From the NCBI RefSeq assembly GCF_000355675.1, contig NC_020888.1, positions 3,207,501 to 3,271,500 on the forward strand: a stretch of 64,000 nucleotides of DNA, read 5' to 3'. Source of the DNA: Thalassolituus oleivorans MIL-1 (GTDB lineage: Bacteria; Pseudomonadota; Gammaproteobacteria; Pseudomonadales; Oceanobacteraceae). Below the pieces are notes generated by a model. That model had not been told where the DNA came from. It did no database searches and saw only the letters and a program-made list of their open reading frames with translations. A program made the translations under genes and the position numbers. Position 1 is the first letter of the stretch; each line of letters begins with the position of its first letter. This document shows positions 29,306 to 38,886 of the stretch, in pieces.

Positions 29306-30238
29306 ATGGCTGCGCCATCGGAACAAGCTTCTACCCCTACTGCACGCTTCGGGCTAATACTGGCACTGAGTGCGGCTTTCTTGTTTTCTACTAAGCCCAT
29401 CATCATCAAATGGCTGTATGAACAAGGAATGACTGCCCTACCACTGATGTGGTTGCGCCTTATGCTGGCAATGCCGGTGTATATTGTAGTCGGCTATTTC
29501 AGCTGGAAGCGCTTAGCCGTTAAGCCAAGCCTGTCTCAAATGACACAGGCCGCCGGTATTGGCTTGCTTGGCTACTACTTGGCCTCGTACCTTGACTTAG
29601 TCGGGTTAGAGCATGTCAGTGCACAGCTTGAGCGTTTAATGCTGTATGCCTATCCGACTCTGGTCGTGGTCTTAGGTGCGTTATTTTTTGGTCAGCCGTT
29701 TAAGCGCTCATTCATTCCGGCTCTGGTGCTGACTTACGTCGGCCTACTGGTGATGTATGGGCACGATTTAACGAATGCCTCACTCCTTACCGATGGCAGT
29801 AGCAACGCAGTTTCTGAGATAACGACCGGCACCTTGTTGATCTTGGCCAGCGCCCTGTCGTTTGCGCTGTATATTTTGTTCAGTAAGAAGGCGATTGGCG
29901 CTCTGGGCAGCTTACTATTCACCAGCGTGGCGATGGCATCAGCATCCGTTGCGACCTTTATTCATTACGGTGTGATACACGGTATTGTCATGCCAGACAT
30001 GAACACTGAACGTTGGATCGGTACTGTGATCATGGCAATATTTGCCACGGTTGTGCCCTCTTTTATGGTGAGCGAAGCGATCAAACGCATTGGCCCGGCA
30101 AAAACCAGCGTTAGTGGAACCATAGGCCCAGTGATGACCACCATAATGGCGGTGGTATTTTTAGGTGAGCCGTTTGGCTGGATGACGGTCGCTGGTATGG
30201 CGCTGGTGATGGTTGGCGTATCGCGACTGCAAAAATAG
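29306..30238 (+). CDS. EamA-family drug/metabolite exporter
   Basis: 310 aa, inner membrane, ten predicted helices formed by two EamA repeats (about 12-150 and 170-308). Typical repeat features: LSAAFLFSTKPIIIKWLYE in the first and SALSFALYILFSKKAIG and VVFLGEPFGWMTVAGMALVMVG in the second. The start ATG follows AAGGACTGAACATT. Substrate unknown: DMT-family members export amino acids, nucleotides or drugs. A DUF808 gene follows after 41 bases. Confidence 0.9.
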   Translation: MAAPSEQASTPTARFGLILALSAAFLFSTKPIIIKWLYEQGMTALPLMWLRLMLAMPVYIVVGYFSWKRLAVKPSLSQMTQAAGIGLLGYYLASYLDLVGLEHVSAQLERLMLYAYPTLVVVLGALFFGQPFKRSFIPALVLTYVGLLVMYGHDLTNASLLTDGSSNAVSEITTGTLLILASALSFALYILFSKKAIGALGSLLFTSVAMASASVATFIHYGVIHGIVMPDMNTERWIGTVIMAIFATVVPSFMVSEAIKRIGPAKTSVSGTIGPVMTTIMAVVFLGEPFGWMTVAGMALVMVGVSRLQK

Positions 30239-30279
30239 CTTAATTAATTTATAAATTTATATCTGTAATAGGAACCTTC

Positions 30280-31212
30280 ATGGCCGCTGGCAGCTTACTC
30301 GCGTTACTGGATGACATAGCAACCGTTCTCGACGACGTTGCCCTTATGTCTAAAATGGCGGCCAAGAAAACCACTGGCGTACTCGGTGATGATCTTGCGC
30401 TAAATGCTCAGCAGGTATCTGGGATTCGGGCAGAACGAGAGCTACCGGTTGTTTGGGCGGTGACCAAAGGCTCGTTAAAAAATAAACTGATTCTAGTGCC
30501 GTCAGCATTACTTATAAGTGCCTTTGCCCCATGGGCAATTATTTGGCTACTGATGTTAGGTGGTGCTTATTTATGCTTTGAAGGCGTAGAAAAACTGGTT
30601 CACTCTTGGTTCCACAAGACTTCGGATGGAGAGAAAGCGGTACTGCATAATGCGCTCGCCGATGGCAAGGTCGATATGGTTGAATTCGAGAAGGATAAAA
30701 TCAGCGGTGCCATCCGTACCGACTTTATTTTATCGGCCGAGATTATTGTTATAACTTTAGGCTCTATCAGTTCTGCTCCTTTTATTACCCAAGTGCTGGT
30801 CGTATCCCTGTTGGCGATCGCATTTACCTTCGGGGTTTACGGACTCGTCGCTGGCATTGTGAAAATGGATGATGCCGGTTTGTATTTAATTGAAAAAGCT
30901 AAGCCAACACTACTCGGAAAAATGCAAAAAATATTAGGCCACTCATTGCTAACGTTAGCGCCGAAATTAATGAGGTTGCTATCGGTGGTGGGAACTGCCG
31001 CTATGTTCATGGTGGGCGGCGGCATCATAGTGCATGGCGTTCCAGTTCTTAGTGAGCTTAGTCACGATGTCATTCATGCCGTCGAAGAGATGATTGCAGG
31101 CCATATACTAGCACCCGTCGCAGGTTTGAATTTCGATATGGCTACAGGCGTAATCACTGGCGCAATACTAGTTGCCCTATTCAGCTTGTATAAAAAAATC
31201 AGTGGCCGATGA
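30280..31212 (+). CDS. DUF808 (YedI-like) inner-membrane protein
   Basis: 310 aa. The N-terminus SLLALLDDIATVLDDVALMSKMAAKKTTGVLGDDLA (quoted here as LLALLDDIATVLDDVA and AKKTTGVLGDDLALNA) is the signature of DUF808/YedI, followed by VWAVTKGSLKNKLILVP and several membrane helices (about 65-90, 150-190, 225-255, 275-305). ATG 30280 follows AGGAACC. Function is unknown; the family is widespread in proteobacteria. The stop codon lies inside a hairpin that terminates the opposite strand. Confidence 0.88.
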   Translation: MAAGSLLALLDDIATVLDDVALMSKMAAKKTTGVLGDDLALNAQQVSGIRAERELPVVWAVTKGSLKNKLILVPSALLISAFAPWAIIWLLMLGGAYLCFEGVEKLVHSWFHKTSDGEKAVLHNALADGKVDMVEFEKDKISGAIRTDFILSAEIIVITLGSISSAPFITQVLVVSLLAIAFTFGVYGLVAGIVKMDDAGLYLIEKAKPTLLGKMQKILGHSLLTLAPKLMRLLSVVGTAAMFMVGGGIIVHGVPVLSELSHDVIHAVEEMIAGHILAPVAGLNFDMATGVITGAILVALFSLYKKISGR

Positions 31213-31222
31213 ACTGGCCACT
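31193..31222 (-). terminator. Terminator for the secreted-protein paralogues
   Basis: AGTGGCC (31201-31207) and GGCCACT (31216-31222) form a stem that contains the DUF808 stop; on the minus strand a run of seven T follows. Confidence 0.7.
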
Positions 31223-31233
31223 GAGTAGAAAAA

Positions 31234-32446
31234 TTAACAGCCTTTCGTCCTGCCGATGCAAGTCGCAACGCGTGGCTCACCGGTCAAGGCATTATAAAGA
31301 TCTAAATAAATAGGGTAATGAATATTGCCACTGCATCCTTAAAACGCGCAATATTTAAATATGCACCTTTCTCAGCCAAAATCCGGCCATCACTTAGCCC
31401 AGAGTAGTCCTGCCACGGTACTGATTCTGCCTGAAGGCTAATAAATGCACCTTTAGCGGCTCCGGCCTCAAAATCATCTGTCGTAGGATCACCAATATAA
31501 ATACTTTGATAACTTGATAGTCGAAAGCAGCCAGCTAAGCCGAATGTTTTACAGTTTTCAGATGATGACAAAAACTCAACCAGCCAGTCGCCTGGAAATA
31601 ATCCTAAGAAATCTTGGGATGTCGTTAATTCTGCGCCCTCTGCGACGCCCATCCATGTAGCGCGCTTGATATAAGTGCCTTCTCTAGCCCCTTCACCTGT
31701 CTCCGGATCAATAAAAACGACCGGCCCATAGATTTCCAGTCTGAATCAATACCCGCTGCGATACAAAAGAACCATTCTTGAGTACAATCCAATTGTTCTA
31801 AAGCAACACTTGCTGGGCCTCTAATTTCTCCTTCCAAATTGCCAGTAATTGACATCAAATCACCAGAAAAATCACCTTTGGCAGCACCAAATCCGTAGCG
31901 AAAGCCAACAACTCTACGGATGCCTTGCCCGTCCAATTTATAGGCTAGCTCTATATAGGGATCTTTGATTTTGAAGGGAACTATCGTGGGATCACTACCA
32001 TTGTAATCATCAACCCGCCCTAAACCGAAATTACGAATAATAATATCCGCGTCAGGGATGAGAACATTACCCTCTGAATCAGTACCCGGCAAATAACGCT
32101 TACTATCCACATCGCCTTCATTGAAATTCGGATTTTCGTAATATTCTAACGCGCCTACATCACCATCCGAGTATTCACGAGGGAACTCGCCTATTCTTAA
32201 TTCATCCGCGTTAACTAATGTTTCGATGTCGAAACCAAAATTAACTTTGGTAAATTCATAATCACCAGAAAAATCACCAACGCCTTGATTATATGAAGTA
32301 GCATCAATGGTTATAAATGCTTGACCATCATACAGGCGCAGTTCTTCATCATCGACAATTTCCATCGACATGACGGAAGGAATATGAAAAACAATAAAAA
32401 TATAAGGTAAGAATTTTTTCCGTAGTGTGAACAAAGGAATCTCCAT
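31234..32446 (-). pseudogene. Frameshifted copy of the 32581-33804 secreted-protein gene
   Basis: Aligning with the intact neighbour shows one gene broken twice. The first frame (32446 to about 31735) matches the first 240 residues; a one-base deletion near 31735 moves the reading to a second frame (FIDPETGEGAREGTYIKRAT, WMGVAEGAEL, SSSENCKTFGLAGCF). A second one-base deletion near 31336 (CTGCATCC against CTGCTGTCC in the intact copy) loses the C-terminus, though the DNA down to TAA at 31234 still encodes the same last residues as the intact copy. It has a signal-like N-terminus and the same domain as its paralogue. Sequencing error is a possible alternative. Confidence 0.8.
31236..31334. repeat. 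99-bp perfect direct repeat, copy 1
   Basis: Identical to 32583-32681. It covers the 3' ends of the two paralogous genes, while the rest of the genes are clearly diverged. Confidence 0.95.
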
Positions 32447-32580
32447 TGTCTAATAAGGCAAAAGAAAATCTCCTTGCTAATGCCTGTGCTATTTCACACT
32501 CACACTACGTTTTTAGGAATTCAACAAACAGTGACATTCGTCATTAGTTATCAACAATTCTACTGTAAATATGCCGAACC

Positions 32581-33804
32581 TCAACAGCCTTTCGTCCTGC
32601 CGATGCAAGTCGCAACGCGTGGCTCACCGGTCAAGGCATTATAAAGATCTAAATAAATAGGGTAATGAATATTGCCACTGCTGTCCTTAAACTTCGTAAT
32701 ATTCAAAAATGCTCCTCGCTCAGCCAAAATTCTATCCTCACCAACACCCGACAAATTTTCCCAAGGTACCGCTTCATTTTGCAAAGAAATGAAAGCACCT
32801 TCTGCCGCCCCTTCCTCGAACGAGTTTGCATTTTTATTACCAATGTAAACACTTTGATAGTTAGTGAGTTTAAAACAACCACCTAGACCGAATGTTTTGC
32901 AATTTTCAGAAGATGATAAATACTCCACCAACCAGTCTGCTGGCAAAAAACCTAAAGCGAGATCATCACTGGAAAGTTGCGCGCCTTCGGCAACCCCCAT
33001 ATAAGTAGCGCGTTTAATGTAAGTGCCACCTCGAGTTCCCTCGCCCGTCTCGGGATCAACAAATTGCACAGGACCATAAATTTTCAAACCACTATCTAAA
33101 GCTGACACACCGCATAAAAACCATTCTACAGTACAATCTAACTCATCAAGAGCCGTACTCGCAACGCCATCAATTCTTCCTTCTAAATTCCCTGTCAACG
33201 TTAATAAATCACCCGACAAGTCTCCCATAGCCGCACCAAACCCTAGTCGTAGACCGGCAATTCTACGAATACCGTTAGTGTCCATTTTATAAGCAAGTTC
33301 AATATAGGGATCACGTATTTTAAAAGGAACAATGACAGGCTCATCATCACCCACTTCTTTATAATTATAATTATCAACTCGCCCTAAAGCGAAATTCTGA
33401 ATAATAATATCAGCATCGGGGACAGGTACATTGCCATCGGCATCGGTTACAGGAATATAAGGGCTACTATTAGGGTCAGTGTCATCAAAGTTCGGGTTAG
33501 CAACATATTCGAGTGCACCAACATCACCATCATTATAACTGCGCTCAAATTCTCCTATGCGCAACTCATCAACGTTAATTAATGTTTCTACATCGACACC
33601 AAAATTCACTTTAGTAAATTCATAGTTTCCAGAAAAGTCGCCAGCGCCATCGCTATAGCTGGAAGCGTCTATCGTTATGAATGCCTGTCCCGAATAGTTA
33701 CTAAGCTCTTCATCAGAGATAGACTCCATAGAGTTAGAACTAAAGGAAAGACCTAACAGGAACAGTATGTATAAGGGTTGATTAACTCGGAACTCGGCTG
33801 TCAT
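32581..33804 (-). CDS. Secreted hypothetical protein, possibly DUF6160-like
   Basis: 407 aa. ATG 33804 is four bases after a strong AGGAGGT. Signal peptide about residues 1-26 (LYILFLLGLSFSSNS), then an N-terminal motif SDEELSNYSGQAFITIDASSY, which I associate with DUF6160-type exported proteins of marine gammaproteobacteria and Acinetobacter; I am not certain of the name. The mature part is rich in Asp, Gly and aromatic strands (GDFSGNYEFTKVNFGVDV, DIIIQNFALGRVDNY), suggesting a beta-rich surface or outer-membrane-associated protein. Cysteine pairs occur in DELDCTVEWFLCG, SENCKTFGLGGCF and ATCIGRTKGC. The adjacent copy is a pseudogene. Confidence 0.75.
   Translation of the reverse strand: MTAEFRVNQPLYILFLLGLSFSSNSMESISDEELSNYSGQAFITIDASSYSDGAGDFSGNYEFTKVNFGVDVETLINVDELRIGEFERSYNDGDVGALEYVANPNFDDTDPNSSPYIPVTDADGNVPVPDADIIIQNFALGRVDNYNYKEVGDDEPVIVPFKIRDPYIELAYKMDTNGIRRIAGLRLGFGAAMGDLSGDLLTLTGNLEGRIDGVASTALDELDCTVEWFLCGVSALDSGLKIYGPVQFVDPETGEGTRGGTYIKRATYMGVAEGAQLSSDDLALGFLPADWLVEYLSSSENCKTFGLGGCFKLTNYQSVYIGNKNANSFEEGAAEGAFISLQNEAVPWENLSGVGEDRILAERGAFLNITKFKDSSGNIHYPIYLDLYNALTGEPRVATCIGRTKGC
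32583..32681. repeat. 99-bp perfect direct repeat, copy 2
   Basis: Identical to 31236-31334; it encodes the last 32 or so residues of the intact gene. Confidence 0.95.
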
Positions 33805-34138
33805 TGTGACCTCCTGTCACAAAGCATCAAATCATTAACAACCCATCGCTGTGATGGCACAGCAAGTCGTCAAATCATCTGATATTATTTTTATTGTTCA
33901 GCCAGATTAGTCCCAGTTTTAGAGAATGCCAAGTCAATAATGAAAAATTTGTCAATATTGGTTCACTTGCCCACAAAACCTAAATATAGTTGACATTAGA
34001 ACACTAGAAAATAGACAGCCGTCGTTTTTTCGGAGATATACGTCTGAGTTTTTATTGCAGAAAAACATATAAGAAATTAGAACGAGAAAAGGGAAAATTT
34101 CCTCATTCTAAAGAACGAACACTGACAACAGCCCACCG
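33805..34138. other. Intergenic region, AT-rich
   Basis: No gene seen. Contains the ribosome-binding site of the secreted-protein gene at its left edge and a hairpin next to the NIF3 gene at its right. Confidence 0.6.
34077..34111 (-). terminator. Possible terminator of the NIF3-like gene
   Basis: Imperfect inverted repeat (12 of 14 pairs): 34077-34090 with 34098-34111, loop of 7. On the minus strand followed only by TTTCTTAT, so weak. Confidence 0.4.
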
Positions 34139-34900
34139 TTATACCGGATTATCAATATCAACAAATTCAACGTTAAGGCCAAACTCATCCGCCAAATATT
34201 CACCGAGCGCTTTTACGCCATAGCGTTCAGTCGCATGATGACCTGCACTGAAGAAATGTGTGCCGGTTTCGCGCGCTAGATGCACCGCTGGCTCATTAAT
34301 TTCTCCCGTTAAATAGGCATCAACACCGGCATCAATCGCTCGCTGTAAATAACCTTGAGCACCACCAGTACACCAAGCGATGGTTTCGATAGTATCGTTG
34401 TCTTCGCCAATATGCAGAGGCTCACGCTTTAAGCACTCTCCTAACCAAGCGCGGAACTCTTTACCACTCATAGCGCGCGGCAAGCGACCAATATTTCCCG
34501 GAACGGATGGATCGGACTCATCCAACAAACCATCGACCTGCAATCCCAATACATCGGCCAACTGAGCGTTATTGCCATAAATTGGATGCATATCTAATGG
34601 CAAGTGGTAAGCAATTAAATTGATGTCGTGGGTTAGCAGAGCTTTTAAGCGCTCTTTCTTAATCCCGACGATGCGTTCATCCTCGCCCTTCCAAAAATAG
34701 CCGTGATGTACCAAGATAGTATCCGCGCCACGCTCTATCGCGATATCAATGAGCGCTTGGCTCGCGGTAACACCCGTAATGATATGCTGTACATTTTTTC
34801 TCCCCGCAACCTGCAAGCCATTGGGGCAGTAATCGCGAATTTTCGCACTCTGTAAGAGTGCATCTAGATGCTTCAATATTTCTTGGCGATCAGTGATCAT
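34139..34900 (-). CDS. NIF3-like dinuclear metal protein (YbgI family)
   Basis: 253 aa from ATG 34900 (MITDRQEILKHLDALL). Family motifs: DYCPNGLQVAGR, the metal-site TILVHHGYFWKGE, INLIAYHLPLDMHP and, near the C-terminus, AYLTGEINEPAVHLARE and FSAGHHATERYGVKAL, which together supply the His/Asp/Glu ligands of the two metals. In E. coli YbgI forms a hexameric toroid; its substrate is not firmly established (often labelled GTP cyclohydrolase 1 type 2). Divergent from algW, as this pair is in Pseudomonas. Confidence 0.93.
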   Translation of the reverse strand: MITDRQEILKHLDALLQSAKIRDYCPNGLQVAGRKNVQHIITGVTASQALIDIAIERGADTILVHHGYFWKGEDERIVGIKKERLKALLTHDINLIAYHLPLDMHPIYGNNAQLADVLGLQVDGLLDESDPSVPGNIGRLPRAMSGKEFRAWLGECLKREPLHIGEDNDTIETIAWCTGGAQGYLQRAIDAGVDAYLTGEINEPAVHLARETGTHFFSAGHHATERYGVKALGEYLADEFGLNVEFVDIDNPV

Positions 34901-34967
34901 AGGCCGCTCGCAGTTAAGTTTGTTACAGTACACACCCAGTTTATGGGTTTTTAGGGAACCTCAGCAA

Positions 34968-36146
34968 ATGTCGACATCCAGTACAATTGTTCATCGTATT
35001 CTTTTGCCATCGGCGATTGGGGTTATCGCTGCACTCAGTATTTTACTTTGGGCGCCTGAGTGGGTGATTCCACAAACACCGCAACCGATTTTCGACGCCC
35101 CAACCGTCATCAATGCCGAACCACAAGCAGACACCATGCGCGCACAAGGTCCGGTAAGCTATGCCGATGCGGTTGATATAGCAGCACCTGCAGTTGTGAA
35201 TATTTATACGCGCAAAATAGTGCAACGTAAAACTCACCCCATGCTCAACGATCCTTACTTTAAGCGTTTTTTCCGCAACAGCCCAGAATCGAGTGAGCGC
35301 ATGCAATCTAGCCTAGGTTCCGGCGTCATCATGGCGGGCAATGGCTACATCCTAACCAATAACCATGTCATTGATGGTGCCGACGAAATCGTTGTTTCTT
35401 TACGCGATGGCCGTGATGCCTCAGCGACGGTTGTCGGTACCGATCCTGAAGCCGATCTGGCAGTACTAAGAATCGAACTCGACAACATTCCGCATATTCG
35501 CGTGGCGTCAGAACGCAGTCTTGCCGTTGGTGATGTTGTGCTCGCGATTGGTAATCCATTTGGCGTTGGTCAAACGGTAACTATGGGTATTGTCTCCGCG
35601 ACTGGGCGCAATCAGCTCGGTTTAAATACCTATGAAGACTACATTCAAACTGATGCCGCCATTAACCCAGGCAACTCGGGTGGTGCTTTGGTGAATGCTT
35701 ATGGTGAGTTAGTGGGATTAAATACTGCGATATTTTCACAGTCGGGTGGCAGCGAAGGCATCGGCTTTGCCATTCCATCAGAAGTGGCAACTCGGAGTTT
35801 GATGGATATCGCTACCCACGGCACCACTATTCGCGGTTGGCTAGGAATCGAAGTTCAAGAGGCTACCCCTGCCCTAATTGATGTTTTAGGTTTACCAAAG
35901 GAGTTAACCGGATTAATTGTTACCGGTATATTTCCTGATGGCCCAGCGGAGCAAGCAGGCTTAGCCGCAGGGGATATTTTAGTGGGCATTAACGGGAAAA
36001 ATACTAGTGATGCCCGCAATGCCATGAATATTATTGCTGCACTCCGTCCGGGAGATCGGATTGATATTGAATATATACGCAGTGGCGAAACCCAATCAAC
36101 GCGAGCTATCGCTGGTCAACGACAGCAAAAAGGCAGTAAGGAATAA
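34968..36146 (+). CDS. algW: Periplasmic serine protease AlgW/DegS
   Basis: Membrane-anchored site-1 protease that senses misfolded outer-membrane proteins and cuts the anti-sigma factor (MucA/RseA), releasing the envelope stress sigma factor. 392 aa from ATG 34968. Membrane anchor about residues 10-30; trypsin-like domain with triad H133 (TNNHVIDGA), D163 (PEADLAVL) and S237 (NPGNSGGALV); one PDZ domain (about 280-375, LGIEVQEATP, GLIVTGIFPDGPAEQAGLAAGD). A single PDZ distinguishes it from DegP. Ends at a strong terminator. The position next to hisC supports AlgW. Confidence 0.95.
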   Translation: MSTSSTIVHRILLPSAIGVIAALSILLWAPEWVIPQTPQPIFDAPTVINAEPQADTMRAQGPVSYADAVDIAAPAVVNIYTRKIVQRKTHPMLNDPYFKRFFRNSPESSERMQSSLGSGVIMAGNGYILTNNHVIDGADEIVVSLRDGRDASATVVGTDPEADLAVLRIELDNIPHIRVASERSLAVGDVVLAIGNPFGVGQTVTMGIVSATGRNQLGLNTYEDYIQTDAAINPGNSGGALVNAYGELVGLNTAIFSQSGGSEGIGFAIPSEVATRSLMDIATHGTTIRGWLGIEVQEATPALIDVLGLPKELTGLIVTGIFPDGPAEQAGLAAGDILVGINGKNTSDARNAMNIIAALRPGDRIDIEYIRSGETQSTRAIAGQRQQKGSKE

Positions 36147-36149
36147 TAT

Positions 36150-36179
36150 AAAAAAGGCGTCTAAATAGACGCCTTTTTT
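36150..36179. terminator. Bidirectional terminator between algW and hisC
   Basis: AAAAAAGGCGTCTA (36150-36163) pairs with TAGACGCCTTTTTT (36166-36179). Confidence 0.93.
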
Positions 36180-36214
36180 CATGACCTGCCGATCAGAAGC
36201 AGTACATAAAACCG

Positions 36215-37291
36215 TTAAAGAATCGCCTTCAAAGCGGTAATTAACGCCTGATTTTCCCCTGCCTTACCAACCGTAAAGCGCAAGCACTGCGCCAGCAGAG
36301 GATGCGCACCATCCATGCATTTAATTAAAATTTTATGCGTTTTTAATGCTTCAAAAATCTCACGCGCATTATCAGTTTTAACACGCGCAAGAATAAAGTT
36401 AGCTTCGGATTTATAAGCAGAAAAACCAAGCGCTAATAATTCTTCAAACAACCATTCACGCTGCTGCTTTAACTCAGCACATTGCTGATCGAGCACATCA
36501 AAGTGCTTTAACGCAAATGCAGCAGATGCTTGAGTTAACACGTTAATATTGTAAGGCATGCGAATTTTGTTAATTTCGTTCAACCATTCAGGGCGACCAA
36601 ACAACATACCCAAACGCAAACCCGCCAAACCAACTTTTGATAATGTACGCATAACCAAAACATTGTCGTAGCGGTCTAGCCAATCTAAGTGATTGCGACT
36701 AGAAAACGGCAAATACGCTTCGTCTAACACCACCAAACCATCTGAGGCTTCAACAATTGCCGTTAAATCGGCTTCTGCCCACAAGTTGCCCGTTGGGTTA
36801 TTAGGTTGAGCTAAGAAGATAAGTTGCGGCTGTTGTTGTGCAATAACCGCCAACATACCGTCAACATCCAGCGAGAAGTCTTCATTTAATGGTACGCCAA
36901 CGTAGTTTAAACCGACGAAAGTGGCGATCATTTTGTACATTACAAAGCCCGGCTCCGGTGCCAGAATCGTCGCCCCCGGATTCGACACCGCCATAGCCAA
37001 GAGCTGAATTATTTCATCAGAACCATTACCCAATAAAATATCGTACTGGGCAGGTACTTTCATAACCTCACGCAGCCCAGCAGTCACTTCGGGAGCAGTT
37101 GGATGCGGATAACGGTTTAGAGCGCAATTGGCCAAAATCCCCTGCCACTCTTGCACCATATCCGCTGGCCATTGATAAGGGTTTTCCATGGCATCTAATT
37201 TAATCATGCCGCTAGCATCGCCGACGGGATACGCATGCAAGGCGCGAATTTCAGAACGAATTAATTGCGTAATTTTTTGTTCGATGGACAT
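36215..37291 (-). CDS. hisC: Histidinol-phosphate aminotransferase
   Basis: PLP enzyme of histidine biosynthesis (imidazole acetol phosphate to histidinol phosphate). 358 aa; the fold-type I features are LDAMENPYQWP, NGSDEIIQLLAMAV, AQPNNPTGNLW, LVVLDEAYLPFS and the PLP lysine in RTLSKVGLAGLRLG. It is on the same strand as hisD-hisG-murA but separated from hisD by 273 bases holding two palindromic elements, so it may be transcribed separately. Confidence 0.96.
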   Translation of the reverse strand: MSIEQKITQLIRSEIRALHAYPVGDASGMIKLDAMENPYQWPADMVQEWQGILANCALNRYPHPTAPEVTAGLREVMKVPAQYDILLGNGSDEIIQLLAMAVSNPGATILAPEPGFVMYKMIATFVGLNYVGVPLNEDFSLDVDGMLAVIAQQQPQLIFLAQPNNPTGNLWAEADLTAIVEASDGLVVLDEAYLPFSSRNHLDWLDRYDNVLVMRTLSKVGLAGLRLGMLFGRPEWLNEINKIRMPYNINVLTQASAAFALKHFDVLDQQCAELKQQREWLFEELLALGFSAYKSEANFILARVKTDNAREIFEALKTHKILIKCMDGAHPLLAQCLRFTVGKAGENQALITALKAIL

Positions 37292-37325
37292 GAAATTAAC
37301 TCTTAGAAAAACCGATGGGAATTTT

Positions 37326-37376
37326 GATGGAATAGCTACTCAGAGGCATCTTTAGTCTGCGTGTAGTTATTCCATC
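37326..37376. repeat. Inverted repeat upstream of hisC
   Basis: GATGGAATAGCTAC (37326-37339) and GTAGTTATTCCATC (37363-37376) pair at 13 of 14 positions with a 23-base loop, 35 bases upstream of the hisC start. Confidence 0.7.
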
Positions 37377-37447
37377 AAGGCGCCGAACAAATACTTCAAT
37401 AACTATCTGCTCAGCAATAACTTCGCAATTACGTCAGCATTTAAAAC

Positions 37448-37548
37448 CGTACTGACTAACCGCTAAGCAGACCGTCTGCACCATGGATGGTGCAGTCGAG
37501 CCTCCATGGATGGATTCACGGCGAGTCTGCGAGTGGTTAGCCAGTACG
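37448..37548. repeat. Nested palindromic repeat element between hisC and hisD
   Basis: Outer arms of 17 bases (37448-37464 and 37532-37548) match at 15 positions. Inside are GCAGAC-C-GTCTGC, the hairpin TGCACCAT-GG-ATGGTGCA and two direct copies of CCATGGATGG. The CCATGGATGG...GGATTCACGGCG pattern is of the sort that I recall as a scattered intergenic repeat in Pseudomonas, Marinobacter and Halomonas relatives. It is about 100 bp, with no coding capacity. Confidence 0.75.
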
Positions 37549-37564
37549 ATAAAAAACTATTTTC

Positions 37565-38869
37565 TTAATCTTTAATACGGTATTCCGCCGAACGTGCGTG
37601 CGCAGTTAAATGCTCACCACGGGCTAAGATCGAAGCGACCTTACCCAGCTCCGATGCACCATCCGCCGAACATTGAATTAACGATGAACGCTTCTGGAAA
37701 TCGTACACACCTAATGGCGAAGAGAAACGCGCGGTGCCCGATGTTGGTAATACGTGGTTTGGCCCAGCGCAATAATCGCCCAAGGCCTCTGCCGTATAAC
37801 GGCCCATAAAAATAGCACCGGCATGGCGAATTTCGGGCAACCAAGCTTCAGGATCTGCAACCGATAACTCTAAGTGCTCGGGCGCAATGCGATTAATTAA
37901 ATTCAACGCATCGGCTTTATCCGCTGCATGAATTAATGCACCACGCTCAGTAAGCGAGGTACGAATAATATCCGCACGTTCCATTGTCGGTAGTAATTTT
38001 TCAATGCTTGCGGCAACCGCATCTAAAAAGTCGGGATCGGTCGATACTAAAATCGACTGCGCATCTTCATCGTGCTCAGCTTGCGAGAATAAATCCATCG
38101 CAATCCAGTCAGGATTGGTATCGCCATCGCACACCACCAAAATTTCGGATGGACCAGCGATCATATCAATACCAACAACACCGAAAACCATACGCTTAGC
38201 GGTAGCAACAAAGATGTTACCTGGACCCACAATTTTATCGACTTGAGGAACGGTTGCGGTGCCATACGCCAAAGCCGCAACAGCCTGCGCACCACCTACG
38301 GTAAATACGCGAGAAACACCAGCAGCCGCAGCAGCAGCCAGCACCAATTGATTTAACTCACCATCCGGGGTTGGCACCACCATAATAATTTCAGAAACAC
38401 CGGCAACGTGCGCAGGAATCGCATTCATCAATACTGATGATGGATACGCTGCTTTACCACCGGGAACATAAATTCCCACGCGATCCATCGGCGTTACTTT
38501 TTGGCCTAGGACAGTGCCATCAGCTTCAGTGTATTGCCAAGAGTCAGTTTTTTGTTTTTCGTGGTAACTACGCACGCGCTCTGCCGCAGTTGTTAACGCC
38601 GCGCGCTGTGCATCAGGTAAACCGTCGAGTGCTGTTTGCAGTTGTTCTTGGCTCAGTTCTAGCTGCGCCATTGAATCAACATTCATGCGGTCGAAACGAT
38701 TAGTGTATTCAATTAATGCCATATCGCCGCGCTTACGAACATCATTAACGATGTCGGTGACGATCTGCTGTACACCAGTATCTGACACAGATTCCCAAGA
38801 CAGCAAGGCATCCATTTGTGCTGCAAAATCAGCCTGATCAGAACGAAAACGACGAATAGAAATAGTCAT
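37565..38869 (-). CDS. hisD: Histidinol dehydrogenase
   Basis: Zinc and NAD enzyme making histidine from histidinol in two oxidations. 434 aa. Signatures: [63 protein letters not shown] (zinc Gln/His) and the C-terminal [23 protein letters not shown] with the second zinc-site residues. Eighteen bases after hisG, in one operon. Confidence 0.97.
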   Translation of the reverse strand: MTISIRRFRSDQADFAAQMDALLSWESVSDTGVQQIVTDIVNDVRKRGDMALIEYTNRFDRMNVDSMAQLELSQEQLQTALDGLPDAQRAALTTAAERVRSYHEKQKTDSWQYTEADGTVLGQKVTPMDRVGIYVPGGKAAYPSSVLMNAIPAHVAGVSEIIMVVPTPDGELNQLVLAAAAAAGVSRVFTVGGAQAVAALAYGTATVPQVDKIVGPGNIFVATAKRMVFGVVGIDMIAGPSEILVVCDGDTNPDWIAMDLFSQAEHDEDAQSILVSTDPDFLDAVAASIEKLLPTMERADIIRTSLTERGALIHAADKADALNLINRIAPEHLELSVADPEAWLPEIRHAGAIFMGRYTAEALGDYCAGPNHVLPTSGTARFSSPLGVYDFQKRSSLIQCSADGASELGKVASILARGEHLTAHARSAEYRIKD

Positions 38870-38886
38870 AATTACTTCCTCTCTAA

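Noticed and set aside
34893-34968. Extended algW start at 34893
   Set aside because: It would overlap the divergent NIF3 gene and precedes the membrane anchor; 34968 fits the family.
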